From Duodenibacillus sp964509205 (GTDB taxonomy: Bacteria; Pseudomonadota; Gammaproteobacteria; Burkholderiales; Burkholderiaceae_F), in NCBI GenBank assembly GCA_964509205.1, contig CAZDVW010000040.1, forward strand, positions 1-5,837: 5,837 nucleotides of DNA, given 5' to 3'. Shown here piece by piece: positions 1 through 5,837 of the stretch. The translations under genes and the position numbers were made by a program. The first letter of the stretch is position 1. The number at the start of each line of letters is the position of its first letter. The notes under the pieces are model-generated. The model was given only the letters and a program-made list of their open reading frames with translations. It had not been told where the DNA came from and ran no database searches.

Positions 1-95
1 CGATGGCGCTGCTCTGTGGATCCAAAAAATGACTCTCGCCGTGCGTCAGCCCTGTGCAACGCATGAAGAAACCACCCGACTTAAACACCGGGTTT
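1..95 (+). other. Short upstream region, possibly the tail of an unidentified gene
   Basis: No gene can be assigned with confidence. Two + strand frames are open from the left edge. One runs from position 2 to a TAA at 98-100 (32 codons, ending ...TTRLKHRVL). The other runs from position 1 to a TGA at 64-66 (21 codons). The first looks slightly more protein-like, but I recognise neither, and either could be chance. A weak 5-bp stem (ACCCG at 74-78 with CGGGT at 89-93, followed by TTTT) lies downstream of the TGA. It is too short to call a terminator. Confidence 0.2.
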
Positions 96-101
96 TATAA
101 T
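96..101 (+). promoter_or_regulatory. Candidate -10 box for the two-transporter operon
   Basis: A perfect TATAAT lies 38 nt before the first ATG of the TauE-like gene. It would place transcription initiation near 107-109 and give a leader of about 30 nt. No good TTGACA-like hexamer lies 16-18 bp upstream (that stretch reads CACCCG or similar) and there is no extended TGn. The promoter would therefore be weak or need an activator. If the open frame at 2-100 is a real upstream gene, the box overlaps its stop codon. Confidence 0.4.
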
Positions 102-139
102 GCGCACTCAAAAAAAGAACTCAGTTTTCAGGAATTATC

Positions 140-955
140 ATGACAGTTGCGCTTGTCGCTTGCCTCCTTTCCATGGGTGCCTTCGTTGGTTTTCTCGCAG
201 GTCTTCTTGGGATCGGCGGCGGGATGATCCTCACCCCCTTTTTCACCTTTTTGCTCCCTTTTGCGGGTGTCGGTGACAACGTCGTCGTCCACGTTGCCAT
301 CGCAACATCTCTCGGAACCATTGCGTTCACATCGCTTTCTTCGATGCGTGCGCACAACAAACGAGGCGCTGTCATTTGGAAGGTAGTTTTCGGCGTTGCT
401 CCCGGCATTCTTGTCGGAGCCATGCTCGGAGCAAAAATTTCCAGCCTTCTTTCAACATCCGTCGTTGCCTTTGTTTTTGCACTCTTTGTCGGCTTTTCGG
501 CTCTCAAGATGTTTATGGATACCAAACCCTCGCCATCGCGTGAGTTGCCAGGTCTTCCTGGACTTTTTATAGCCGGCATTTTCATCGGAGCCGTCAGTGC
601 TTTCGTCGGAGCCGGGGGCGGCTTTATCTCCGTTCCCCTTATGCTTTACTGCAATGTCAAGATGCAAAAAGCCGTCGGCACTTCAGCCGCACTTGGCTTT
701 CCTATCGCTTTATTCGGAAGCATCGGCTACATCTGGACTGGTTTAGGCGTCCCCGGACTTCCCAGTTGGCCGGTTTCGGCAGGGTTTATTTATCTTCCGG
801 CACTGTTCTTATGCGCTTGCGCGAGTTTCCTTATTGCGCCTCTTGGGGCTAAGGTCGCTCACAGTATCGATACGAAACCCCTGAAGCGAATCTTTGCCTG
901 TAACCTCTTCTTGATCGCTGCCTACATGCTCTATAAGGCATTTGCCAGTCTTTGA
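140..955 (+). CDS. TauE/SafE-family membrane anion permease (sulfite exporter-like)
   Basis: This 271-residue, almost wholly hydrophobic protein is an inner-membrane permease of the TauE/SafE (TSUP) family, which moves sulfite, sulfonates and other small organic anions. The family's internal duplication is visible. The first copy has GLLGIGGGMILTP (21-33) and a following ATSLGTIAFTS (55-65). The second has FVGAGGGFISVP (155-166) followed by GTSAALGFPIALFGS (180-194). About eight membrane segments are expected, with a short polar break at 127-136 (DTKPSPSREL) between the halves. Length is typical of the family. The ATG is preceded by AGGA at 130-133 with a 6-nt spacer, which supports this start. 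The next gene starts 21 nt after the stop, so co-transcription is likely. The family assignment is firm; the substrate cannot be read from the sequence, since relatives differ widely in what they carry. Confidence 0.9.
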   Translation: MTVALVACLLSMGAFVGFLAGLLGIGGGMILTPFFTFLLPFAGVGDNVVVHVAIATSLGTIAFTSLSSMRAHNKRGAVIWKVVFGVAPGILVGAMLGAKISSLLSTSVVAFVFALFVGFSALKMFMDTKPSPSRELPGLPGLFIAGIFIGAVSAFVGAGGGFISVPLMLYCNVKMQKAVGTSAALGFPIALFGSIGYIWTGLGVPGLPSWPVSAGFIYLPALFLCACASFLIAPLGAKVAHSIDTKPLKRIFACNLFLIAAYMLYKAFASL

Positions 956-976
956 CACTTCTGAAGAGCACCTTGC

Positions 977-2158
977 ATGAGAAACGGATTGATTTATCTG
1001 TTATCGGCTAGTCATGCCGTCGCAGACCTTTCACCGGGGGCTCTGCCTGCCTTGTTGCCTTTTTTTGCACTCCACTACGGGATGTCCTACACAGAGCTTG
1101 CCGGACTTGTGTTTGCAAGCTCTTGCCTCTCGAGTGCAATTCAACCCATTTTTGGTTTGATGGCTGATAAAACGGATCAAAATTGGTTCATGGGATTTGG
1201 AGTTCTCCTGACAGGACTGTCTTTGGCCATTACAGGATGGGTTTCAGACTACTGGTTAATTTTTTCAGCCGTCACGCTCATGGGAGCCGGCTCCTCCATC
1301 TTTCATCCCCAAGCTGCTCGCTTTGTGAATCTCATTTCCCAAACGAAGAAAAGTACAGGCATTGGCATTTTTTCTGTCGGAGGAAATGCCGGATTTGGTC
1401 TCGGTCCGCTTATCGGCGTTTGGGCAGTCAGCTTTTGGGGGCTAAAGGGAATCGGGCTATTCGGCATCTTGAGCCTTGTTTTCGGGGCAATCCTTCTGCT
1501 ACTGAGTCCGCGACTCGGAAGAGAAACCGTCCGCTGTCAAAAAGACGAGACTGTCGACTCTTCGCACTCCTCTGAGACTCAGGGCAAAAATGACTGGAAA
1601 TCTTTTTTCCGATTAACACTCGTCATCATCGGCCGTTCCGTCGTTTTTTGCACCCTCTCTGCATTTTTACCGCTTTACTGCGTGCGATCCTTCGGCGTGA
1701 GCGAAGCCCTTGCAGGAACAACGCTTGCCGTGTTTGCTTTCGGATGCACCGTGATGACGCTTGTCGGGGGATGGCTCGGTGATCGAATCGGTCTCATCCG
1801 GACTCTTCGTGTCGGCTCTCTTGCCTTGATTCCGAGTGTCGCAATGATCCTTCTTTGCCCGAACATAGGTTGGATCTATGTTGTACTCATCGTTTTGAGT
1901 TTCGGAATTAATGCAACCTACCCATCCTTTGTCGTTTTGGGACAAACTTACCTTGCCAAAAACATTGGATTTGCCTCAGGAGTGACTCTCGGCCTTTCAT
2001 TCAGTGTCGGCGGCATGGTCGTTCCCGTGCTCGGGAAACTGGCGGACATCTACTCCATCAACCTCGTCATGGTCGTGCTGATTGCCCTTTCTGCACTATG
2101 TGCGGTTGGAGCCTTTTTGCTGCACGAGAAAAACACCGTGAAAACGACTAGAGAATAA
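977..2158 (+). CDS. Major facilitator transporter, Fsr (fosmidomycin resistance)-like
   Basis: This 393-residue, 12-segment inner-membrane transporter resembles E. coli Fsr, an MFS drug efflux protein that confers fosmidomycin resistance. Shared marks are GAGSSIFHPQAAR (103-115; Fsr has GTGSSVFHPESSR), GGNAGFGLGP (135-144), a degenerate cytoplasmic loop GLMADKTDQNW (60-70), and the matching second-half loop GGWLGDRIGLIR (264-275), which is canonical MFS motif A. A polar stretch at about 178-210 is the usual central loop between the two six-helix bundles. It begins 21 nt after the TauE-like stop. AAGAG at 964-968 with an 8-nt spacer is a modest ribosome site. Its last 11 bp overlap the end of rng on the other strand. 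Proton-coupled export of a small anionic or drug-like compound is inferred from the family. The natural substrate is unknown, so I give no gene symbol. Confidence 0.88.
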   Translation: MRNGLIYLLSASHAVADLSPGALPALLPFFALHYGMSYTELAGLVFASSCLSSAIQPIFGLMADKTDQNWFMGFGVLLTGLSLAITGWVSDYWLIFSAVTLMGAGSSIFHPQAARFVNLISQTKKSTGIGIFSVGGNAGFGLGPLIGVWAVSFWGLKGIGLFGILSLVFGAILLLLSPRLGRETVRCQKDETVDSSHSSETQGKNDWKSFFRLTLVIIGRSVVFCTLSAFLPLYCVRSFGVSEALAGTTLAVFAFGCTVMTLVGGWLGDRIGLIRTLRVGSLALIPSVAMILLCPNIGWIYVVLIVLSFGINATYPSFVVLGQTYLAKNIGFASGVTLGLSFSVGGMVVPVLGKLADIYSINLVMVVLIALSALCAVGAFLLHEKNTVKTTRE

Positions 2159-3623
2159 CGACGTCGTACTGCTCCTGGCTATACGACGGCTCAACCTCTA
2201 GGGTCACGACCTTACCCATCATCTCCTGCAAAAGATCAAGTGCGGCAGATTCATCCTCTAAGAAGAAATCGATCACGCCCTGAGAGGCCAGTACTTTGAA
2301 ACTTTTTGCCTCGCGGTACTGTCGGAATTCTCTCAGCGTTTCACGCATGATTTCATAGCAAACCGTTCGTGCCGTTTTAATTTCGCCTCGGCCGCCGCAA
2401 ACCGGACAAGGCTCACAAAGAACATGAGCCAGAGACTCGCGCGTTCGCTTTCGAGTCATTTCAACAAGCCCCAATTCCGTAAATTCTGAGACCGTAAGTT
2501 TCGTATGATCTTTTGACACGGCGCGCCTTAATTCTGAGAGAACCGCCGCTCGATTTTCATCGCTTGTCATGTCAATAAAGTCAATGATGATGATGCCGCC
2601 AAGATTTCTCAGTCGCAACTGTCGAGCAATCATCTGAGCCGCTTCCAGATTTGTCTTAAAAATCGTCTCTGAAAAATCCCGTTTACCGACAAATCCTCCG
2701 GTATTGACGTCAATCGTTGTCATTGCCTCGGTTTGATCAAACACGAGGTAGCCGCCTGAACTCAGATCAACTCGCCTTTCAAGCGCTTTGGCAATTTCCC
2801 GCTCAATGCCTCTTACCTCAAAAAGAGGTCTGTCGCTTTCATAAAGACTTAATCGCTTCAGCGCACCGGGAACAAATCGTTCAGCGAAAACACGAAGCGA
2901 TTCATAAACCGAGGGATTGTCTACAAGGATAACGTCCGTCTCGGTTTGCACCATATCGCGAAGAACGCGCTGAGCAAGCGATAAATCCTCATACAACAGA
3001 CAGGGAGCCGCCCGATGCAATGATTTTTCCGTAATTTCGCGCCAAAGACGACCGAGATACTCCATGTCTCGTAAAAACTCTTCCTTCTCGGCCGAACGCT
3101 CCGCACAGGTACGAACAATATAGCCGCCCTGTTCTGTCTCCGGGCGAAGCGCCGTAATTTGGTTTCTCAATACCTCTCGTCTTTCTTCATCCTCGATTCT
3201 TTGGCTAACCCCGATGTGCGGATCCTTCGGAAGATACACGAGCTTTCTTCCCGCCAAAGAAATCGTCGTCGTCAGCCGTGCTCCCTTCGTTCCGATCGGA
3301 TCTTTAGAGACCTGAACCATCAGGCTCTGTCCTTCCGTCAGAATTTTTTCAATCGGCAAGGGTTCTGAACCTGCCGCACTGGACTGATCAATGTCAACGA
3401 TATGAAGAAATGCGCTTCTTTCCAATCCGATATCAAGAAATGCCGACTGCATTCCGGGCAGAACGCGAAGAACTCGTCCCATGTAAACATTGCCGACGAG
3501 CCCGCGCACTGCGGCTCGCTCGATATGCAAATCCTCAAGAACGCCTTGTTCAAGCAAAGCGACACGGGTCTCTCGCGGAGAACAATTGATCAATATCTCT
3601 TGCATGTGTGAAAAAGGAGTCAT
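2148..3623 (-). CDS. rng: Ribonuclease G (RNase E/G family endoribonuclease)
   Basis: RNase G is a cytoplasmic Mg-dependent endoribonuclease that matures the 16S rRNA 5' end and takes part in mRNA decay. The 491-residue product matches E. coli RNase G (489) end to end, with the same YxQEQ(Y/F)DVV C-terminus. An S1-type RNA-binding region spans about 38-125 (GLVGNVYMGRVLRVLPGMQSAF... then DPIGTKGARLTT). The catalytic metal-binding set is intact: D305 and N307 in TEAMTTIDVNTG, and D348 in IIIIDFIDM, at the same 43-residue spacing as D303/D346 of RNase E. The zinc-link CPVC (C406, C409) follows ETRKRTRESL-type sequence. This start has a clear AAGGAG (3631-3636) with a 7-nt spacer. However, homologue N-termini align with the second Met at residue 7 (start 3605), which has no ribosome site. 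It lies 25 nt after the CDF transporter, with a hairpin over the start region. It lacks the maf neighbour usual in many betaproteobacteria. Confidence 0.95.
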   Translation of the reverse strand: MTPFSHMQEILINCSPRETRVALLEQGVLEDLHIERAAVRGLVGNVYMGRVLRVLPGMQSAFLDIGLERSAFLHIVDIDQSSAAGSEPLPIEKILTEGQSLMVQVSKDPIGTKGARLTTTISLAGRKLVYLPKDPHIGVSQRIEDEERREVLRNQITALRPETEQGGYIVRTCAERSAEKEEFLRDMEYLGRLWREITEKSLHRAAPCLLYEDLSLAQRVLRDMVQTETDVILVDNPSVYESLRVFAERFVPGALKRLSLYESDRPLFEVRGIEREIAKALERRVDLSSGGYLVFDQTEAMTTIDVNTGGFVGKRDFSETIFKTNLEAAQMIARQLRLRNLGGIIIIDFIDMTSDENRAAVLSELRRAVSKDHTKLTVSEFTELGLVEMTRKRTRESLAHVLCEPCPVCGGRGEIKTARTVCYEIMRETLREFRQYREAKSFKVLASQGVIDFFLEDESAALDLLQEMMGKVVTLEVEPSYSQEQYDVVIL

Positions 3624-3639
3624 CCAAAGACTCCTTCTT
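3611..3639 (-). promoter_or_regulatory. Hairpin over the rng ribosome site and start codon (terminator, attenuator or switch)
   Basis: In the - strand RNA, AAGAAGGAGUC (3639-3629) can pair with GACUCCUUUUU (3621-3611) across a 7-nt loop. This gives 11 pairs, one of them G-U; the central 8 bp (AAGGAGUC/GACUCCUU) are perfect. The left arm contains the rng Shine-Dalgarno AAGGAG. The AUG at 3623-3621 has its first two bases in the loop and its G in the right arm. The structure also has the A-tract/stem/U-tract form of an intrinsic terminator placed 10 nt after the stop of the CDF gene. The pairing is read directly; which role it plays is inference. Confidence 0.55.
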
Positions 3640-3648
3640 GATTGGTTT

Positions 3649-4647
3649 TTAATGATCGTTCATTTTAGCCGTTTGCTCGGGGCGAATGCATCTTTCGGGC
3701 TGAAGCGTTATATGGTCGATTTGAAACCGGTTAAAAAGTTTCTCGCGCGCCGTCTTAAGAACCTTCTCCCAGTCGGCCTCCTGATTCGTCTGAAGATGCG
3801 CACAAACCGCCGCATGTCCCGGTGCCATCGTCCAAACATGCAAATCATGCACTTCAGAGACGCCTTCAATACCGGCAAGAACATCCCCAACTTCGTTGTA
3901 GTTAACTCCTTGCGGAACGGCGTCCAGAAGAACGGGCACGGACTCCTTAAAGATGCCGTAAGTTGCCTTCAATAAGAGAAGACCAACGAGAACCGAAAGG
4001 ATGGGATCAGCCAGTGAAAACTGCGGCCCGCCAAAATACACAGCTGCTCCGGCGAGGATTGCTGCGACCGATCCGAGCAAATCCCCAAACACATGAACAA
4101 GTGCGGCGCGCGTGTTCATGTTTTTTTGATCCCGGGACAAGGAAAATGCAACGGCAAGATTCATCAAGAGGCCGGCAACTGCAATCAACATCACAATACC
4201 GCCGGCAACAACCGGAGGATCCAAAATACGCGATACAGCCTCAACAAAGATCCAAAGAACAACGCCCAGCATGGCCACGGCATTGATAAAAGCAGCCAAA
4301 GCCTCCACACGGGCATGACCAAAACTGTGGTCAGAATCGGCACCCTTTGTCGCAAACCAATTCGCAAAGAGCGCCAGCAGCAGACTCAGAGAGTCCGTAA
4401 TCATGTGACCAGCGTCGCTGATCAAGGCCAAGGAATTGCCCCAAAGACCTCCGATAAGCTCAATAAGCGAAAAGCCAAGCGTCAAAAAGACGGCCGTGCC
4501 AAACACACTTAGCCTCACGTGAGTTGCGACGTGTCCGTAAGAACTGTCTCCCTCACAGTGAGACGCATAGACATTCATATTTTTGGTTTGCTTGCGCATC
4601 TGCCAATCCCGATACAAAGACGCCTTTTGCCCGCAAAGAAACGACAT
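3649..4647 (-). CDS. Cation diffusion facilitator, Zn/Cd/Co efflux (CzcD/ZitB-like)
   Basis: This CDF-family inner-membrane antiporter exports divalent metal, most likely zinc, in exchange for protons. The longest frame gives 332 residues. The transport site is visible as HMITD (H81, D85) in helix 2, within the family signature SLALISDAGHMITDS, and HVFGD (H185, D189) in helix 5. An HxxxD/HxxxD pair is what ZitB/CzcD-type zinc transporters carry. Six membrane segments fall at about 46-66, 72-97, 114-137, 147-170, 182-204 and 212-230. The cytoplasmic ferredoxin-like domain follows (about 238-315, with EVHDLHVWTM and DHITLQPE). The His-rich N-terminus, interhelical loop and tail common in relatives are absent; only scattered His/Cys occur at 30-43. 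The start is uncertain. The ATG at 4647 lies in a terminator-like hairpin and lacks a ribosome site. ATG 4599 (GGGA upstream) or 4578 would give 316 or 309 residues, closer to the family norm. Confidence 0.9.
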   Translation of the reverse strand: MSFLCGQKASLYRDWQMRKQTKNMNVYASHCEGDSSYGHVATHVRLSVFGTAVFLTLGFSLIELIGGLWGNSLALISDAGHMITDSLSLLLALFANWFATKGADSDHSFGHARVEALAAFINAVAMLGVVLWIFVEAVSRILDPPVVAGGIVMLIAVAGLLMNLAVAFSLSRDQKNMNTRAALVHVFGDLLGSVAAILAGAAVYFGGPQFSLADPILSVLVGLLLLKATYGIFKESVPVLLDAVPQGVNYNEVGDVLAGIEGVSEVHDLHVWTMAPGHAAVCAHLQTNQEADWEKVLKTAREKLFNRFQIDHITLQPERCIRPEQTAKMNDH

Positions 4648-4671
4648 TCGCTTCGCTCAGCAAAAGGCGCC
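4616..4671 (-). terminator. Probable argG intrinsic terminator, overlapping the start of the CDF gene
   Basis: In the - strand RNA, GGCGCCUUUUGC (4671-4660) pairs with GCAAAAGGCGUC (4630-4619). That is 12 bp with one G-U pair, followed by UUUGU. The 29-nt loop can itself fold: GAAGCGA/UCGUUUC (4654-4648 with 4644-4638) makes a 7-bp stem with one G-U pair, capped by AUG. The stem begins 20 nt after the argG stop. The downstream U-run exists only in the - direction, which fits argG termination. The large loop and short U-run make it a modest example. Confidence 0.5.
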
Positions 4672-4691
4672 AACTGTGTCGTCGTTCCGGC

Positions 4692-5837
4692 TTACTTTTT
4701 CTCTTCGGAAAGCATCGGAACAATCATCGAAGCATCGGAACTCAAAAGTCCCGTGCCCGCATATGTGCGCAATTTTTCACGCGTATCCGTGATATCGAGA
4801 TTGCGCATAGTGAGCTGTCCGATACGATCGACTGCCGTAAACATAGAATCGCCCTTTTCCATGGTAAGGCGCGATGGCTCGTACGTGAGATTGGGCGATC
4901 TCGTATCGAGAATGGTGAAGTCATTTCCTCGACGCAGTTCAAGCACAACTTCTCCTGTAATGGGACGCGCCACCCAACGCATCGCGCTTTCACGCAACAT
5001 AATGGCTTGGCTGTCAAACCAACGTCCCTGATAAAGAAGTCGGCCAAGACGTCGTCCGTTGATATGATACTGCTCGATCGTGTCTTCATTGTGGATGCCG
5101 GAAACCAAGCGCTCGTAAGCGATATGCAACAGCGCCATTCCAGGTGCTTCATAAACGCCGCGGCTCTTCGCTTCAATGATGCGGTTTTCAATCTGGTCGC
5201 TCATTCCGAGACCATGCCGTCCGCCGATGCGGTTGGCCTCAAGCATCAGGTCAACGGAATCCTCAAATTCACGACCGTTGAGCGCAACAGGCTGTCCTTC
5301 TTCGAATCGAACCGTGACTTCTTCCGGAGCAATCTTCACATTTTCATCCCAGAAGGCAACGCCCATGATGGGTTCGACAATCTTCATCGACGTACTCAGC
5401 TGCTCCAAATCCTTCGCTTCATGCGTCGCACCGAGCATGTTTGAATCCGTCGAGTAGGCCTTTTCCGCCTTCATGCGATAGGAGAAACCCTCTGCATTTA
5501 AAAACGCCGACATTTCTGCCCGTCCGCCAAGCTCTTTGATAAAGCACGTGTCAAGCCAGGGCTTGTAAATCTGAAGATTCGGATTAACGAGAAGTCCGTA
5601 GCGGTAGAAACGTTCAATATCGTTTCCCTTGTAGGTCGAGCCATCGCCCCAGATGTTCACGCCGTCCTCACGCATCGCAGAAACGAGCATTGTTCCTGTT
5701 ACGGCGCGTCCGATCGGGGTCGTGTTAAAGTAGGGCAAACCTGCTGTTGCAATGTGAAAAGCACAGGACTGAATTGCCGCAATACCCTCAGCCACCAATT
5801 GATGGCGGCAATCAACGAGGCGAGCCTTCTCGGCACC
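4692..5837 (-). CDS. argG: Argininosuccinate synthase, N-terminus cut by the window edge
   Basis: ArgG joins citrulline and aspartate using ATP, the penultimate step of arginine synthesis, in the cytoplasm. The frame is open to the window edge. The 381 visible residues begin GAEKARLVDCRHQLVAEG, which aligns with about residue 64 of E. coli ArgG (447 residues). The N-terminal ATP-binding SGGLDTS loop therefore lies outside the window. Family blocks seen in order are FNTTPIGRAVTGTMLV, WGDGSTYKGNDIERFYRYG, IYKPWLDT, EKAYSTDSNMLGATHEAKDLE, ANRIGGRHGLGMSDQIENR, IIEAKSRGVYEAPGMALLH and GRLLYQGRWFDSQ. This is the long E. coli-type enzyme rather than the roughly 400-residue type. The TTG codon at 5798 is an internal Leu, not a start. 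Nothing suggests inactivation. A terminator-like hairpin follows the stop, so this gene is probably only loosely coupled to the CDF transporter behind it. Confidence 0.96.
   Translation of the reverse strand, partial: GAEKARLVDCRHQLVAEGIAAIQSCAFHIATAGLPYFNTTPIGRAVTGTMLVSAMREDGVNIWGDGSTYKGNDIERFYRYGLLVNPNLQIYKPWLDTCFIKELGGRAEMSAFLNAEGFSYRMKAEKAYSTDSNMLGATHEAKDLEQLSTSMKIVEPIMGVAFWDENVKIAPEEVTVRFEEGQPVALNGREFEDSVDLMLEANRIGGRHGLGMSDQIENRIIEAKSRGVYEAPGMALLHIAYERLVSGIHNEDTIEQYHINGRRLGRLLYQGRWFDSQAIMLRESAMRWVARPITGEVVLELRRGNDFTILDTRSPNLTYEPSRLTMEKGDSMFTAVDRIGQLTMRNLDITDTREKLRTYAGTGLLSSDASMIVPMLSEEKK
4710..4741. repeat. Two 12-bp direct repeats near the argG 3' end
   Basis: AAGCATCGGAAC occurs at 4710-4721 and again at 4730-4741 (+ strand), with a 20-bp period. 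Because 20 is not a multiple of three, the copies are read in different frames in argG (as part of SSDAS and as VPML). They lie in the poorly conserved C-terminal tail. A small local duplication or chance would both explain this; no function is evident. Confidence 0.6.

Noticed and set aside
74..96. A terminator-like stem ACCCG/CGGGT followed by TTTT.
   Set aside because: Five base pairs with a 10-nt loop is too weak, and the T-run is part of the TATAAT region.
121..585. A 154-codon - strand open frame opposite the TauE-like gene.
   Set aside because: It is low-complexity, basic and proline-rich, as expected from the complement of a hydrophobic membrane gene, and runs under a clear family member.
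2158..2167. A perfect 10-bp palindrome ACGACGTCGT at the gene overlap.
   Set aside because: It has no loop, so it cannot form a useful hairpin terminator, and it is accounted for by the conserved YDVV codons of RNase G.
3490..3975. A 161-codon + strand frame spanning the rng/CDF junction.
   Set aside because: It is antisense to two well-supported genes and has no recognisable motif.
4539..4560. An SD-like GAGGGAG in a small ACTGT/ACAGT hairpin on the - strand inside the CDF gene.
   Set aside because: No start codon follows at a suitable distance and the region is coding in frame; probably chance.
4524..5444. A 306-codon + strand open frame antisense to argG and the start of the CDF gene.
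   Set aside because: The opposite strand encodes unmistakable conserved ArgG; the antisense product has no recognisable domain and no clear ribosome site, so it is a shadow of coding constraint.
1..5837. Search by eye for CRISPR arrays, tRNA/rRNA, insertion sequences, toxin-antitoxin pairs and phage genes.
   Set aside because: None was seen; the window is almost fully occupied by five housekeeping or transport genes.

Overview
This is an ordinary chromosomal segment of a proteobacterium, with five recognisable protein genes packed with very little spacing. The best guess is a moderate-GC betaproteobacterium, for example Burkholderiales of the Sutterella/Parasutterella kind. The reasons are the RNase G of the beta/gamma type, whose N-terminus resembles betaproteobacterial homologues as I remember them, and the long (E. 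coli-type) argininosuccinate synthase. Base composition looks near 50% GC by eye. The taxonomic call is inference, because there is no rRNA or other decisive marker.

Layout. Positions 1-139 are a short leader with a TATAAT box; they may also hold the last codons of an unidentified upstream gene. Two membrane transporters follow on the + strand, 21 nt apart and probably co-transcribed: a TauE/SafE-family anion permease (140-955) and an Fsr-like major facilitator (977-2158). The second overlaps tail-to-tail by 11 bp with the 3' end of the - strand block. Read in its own direction, that block is argG (5' end outside the window, stop at 4692), then a zinc/cadmium-type cation diffusion facilitator (stop at 3649), then rng, encoding RNase G (3623 to 2148).

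The genes do not form an obvious single pathway: arginine biosynthesis, metal efflux, RNA processing and two exporters. I see no mobile element, CRISPR array, defence system, tRNA or rRNA, and no convincing undescribed multi-gene system. The most interesting structure is at the two junctions of the - strand block. At both argG/CDF and CDF/rng, a terminator-like RNA hairpin lies over the translation start region of the next gene. At rng the hairpin pairs the Shine-Dalgarno sequence and holds most of the start codon in its loop. That could be a terminator, an attenuator or a translational switch, and it is the item most worth a second look.
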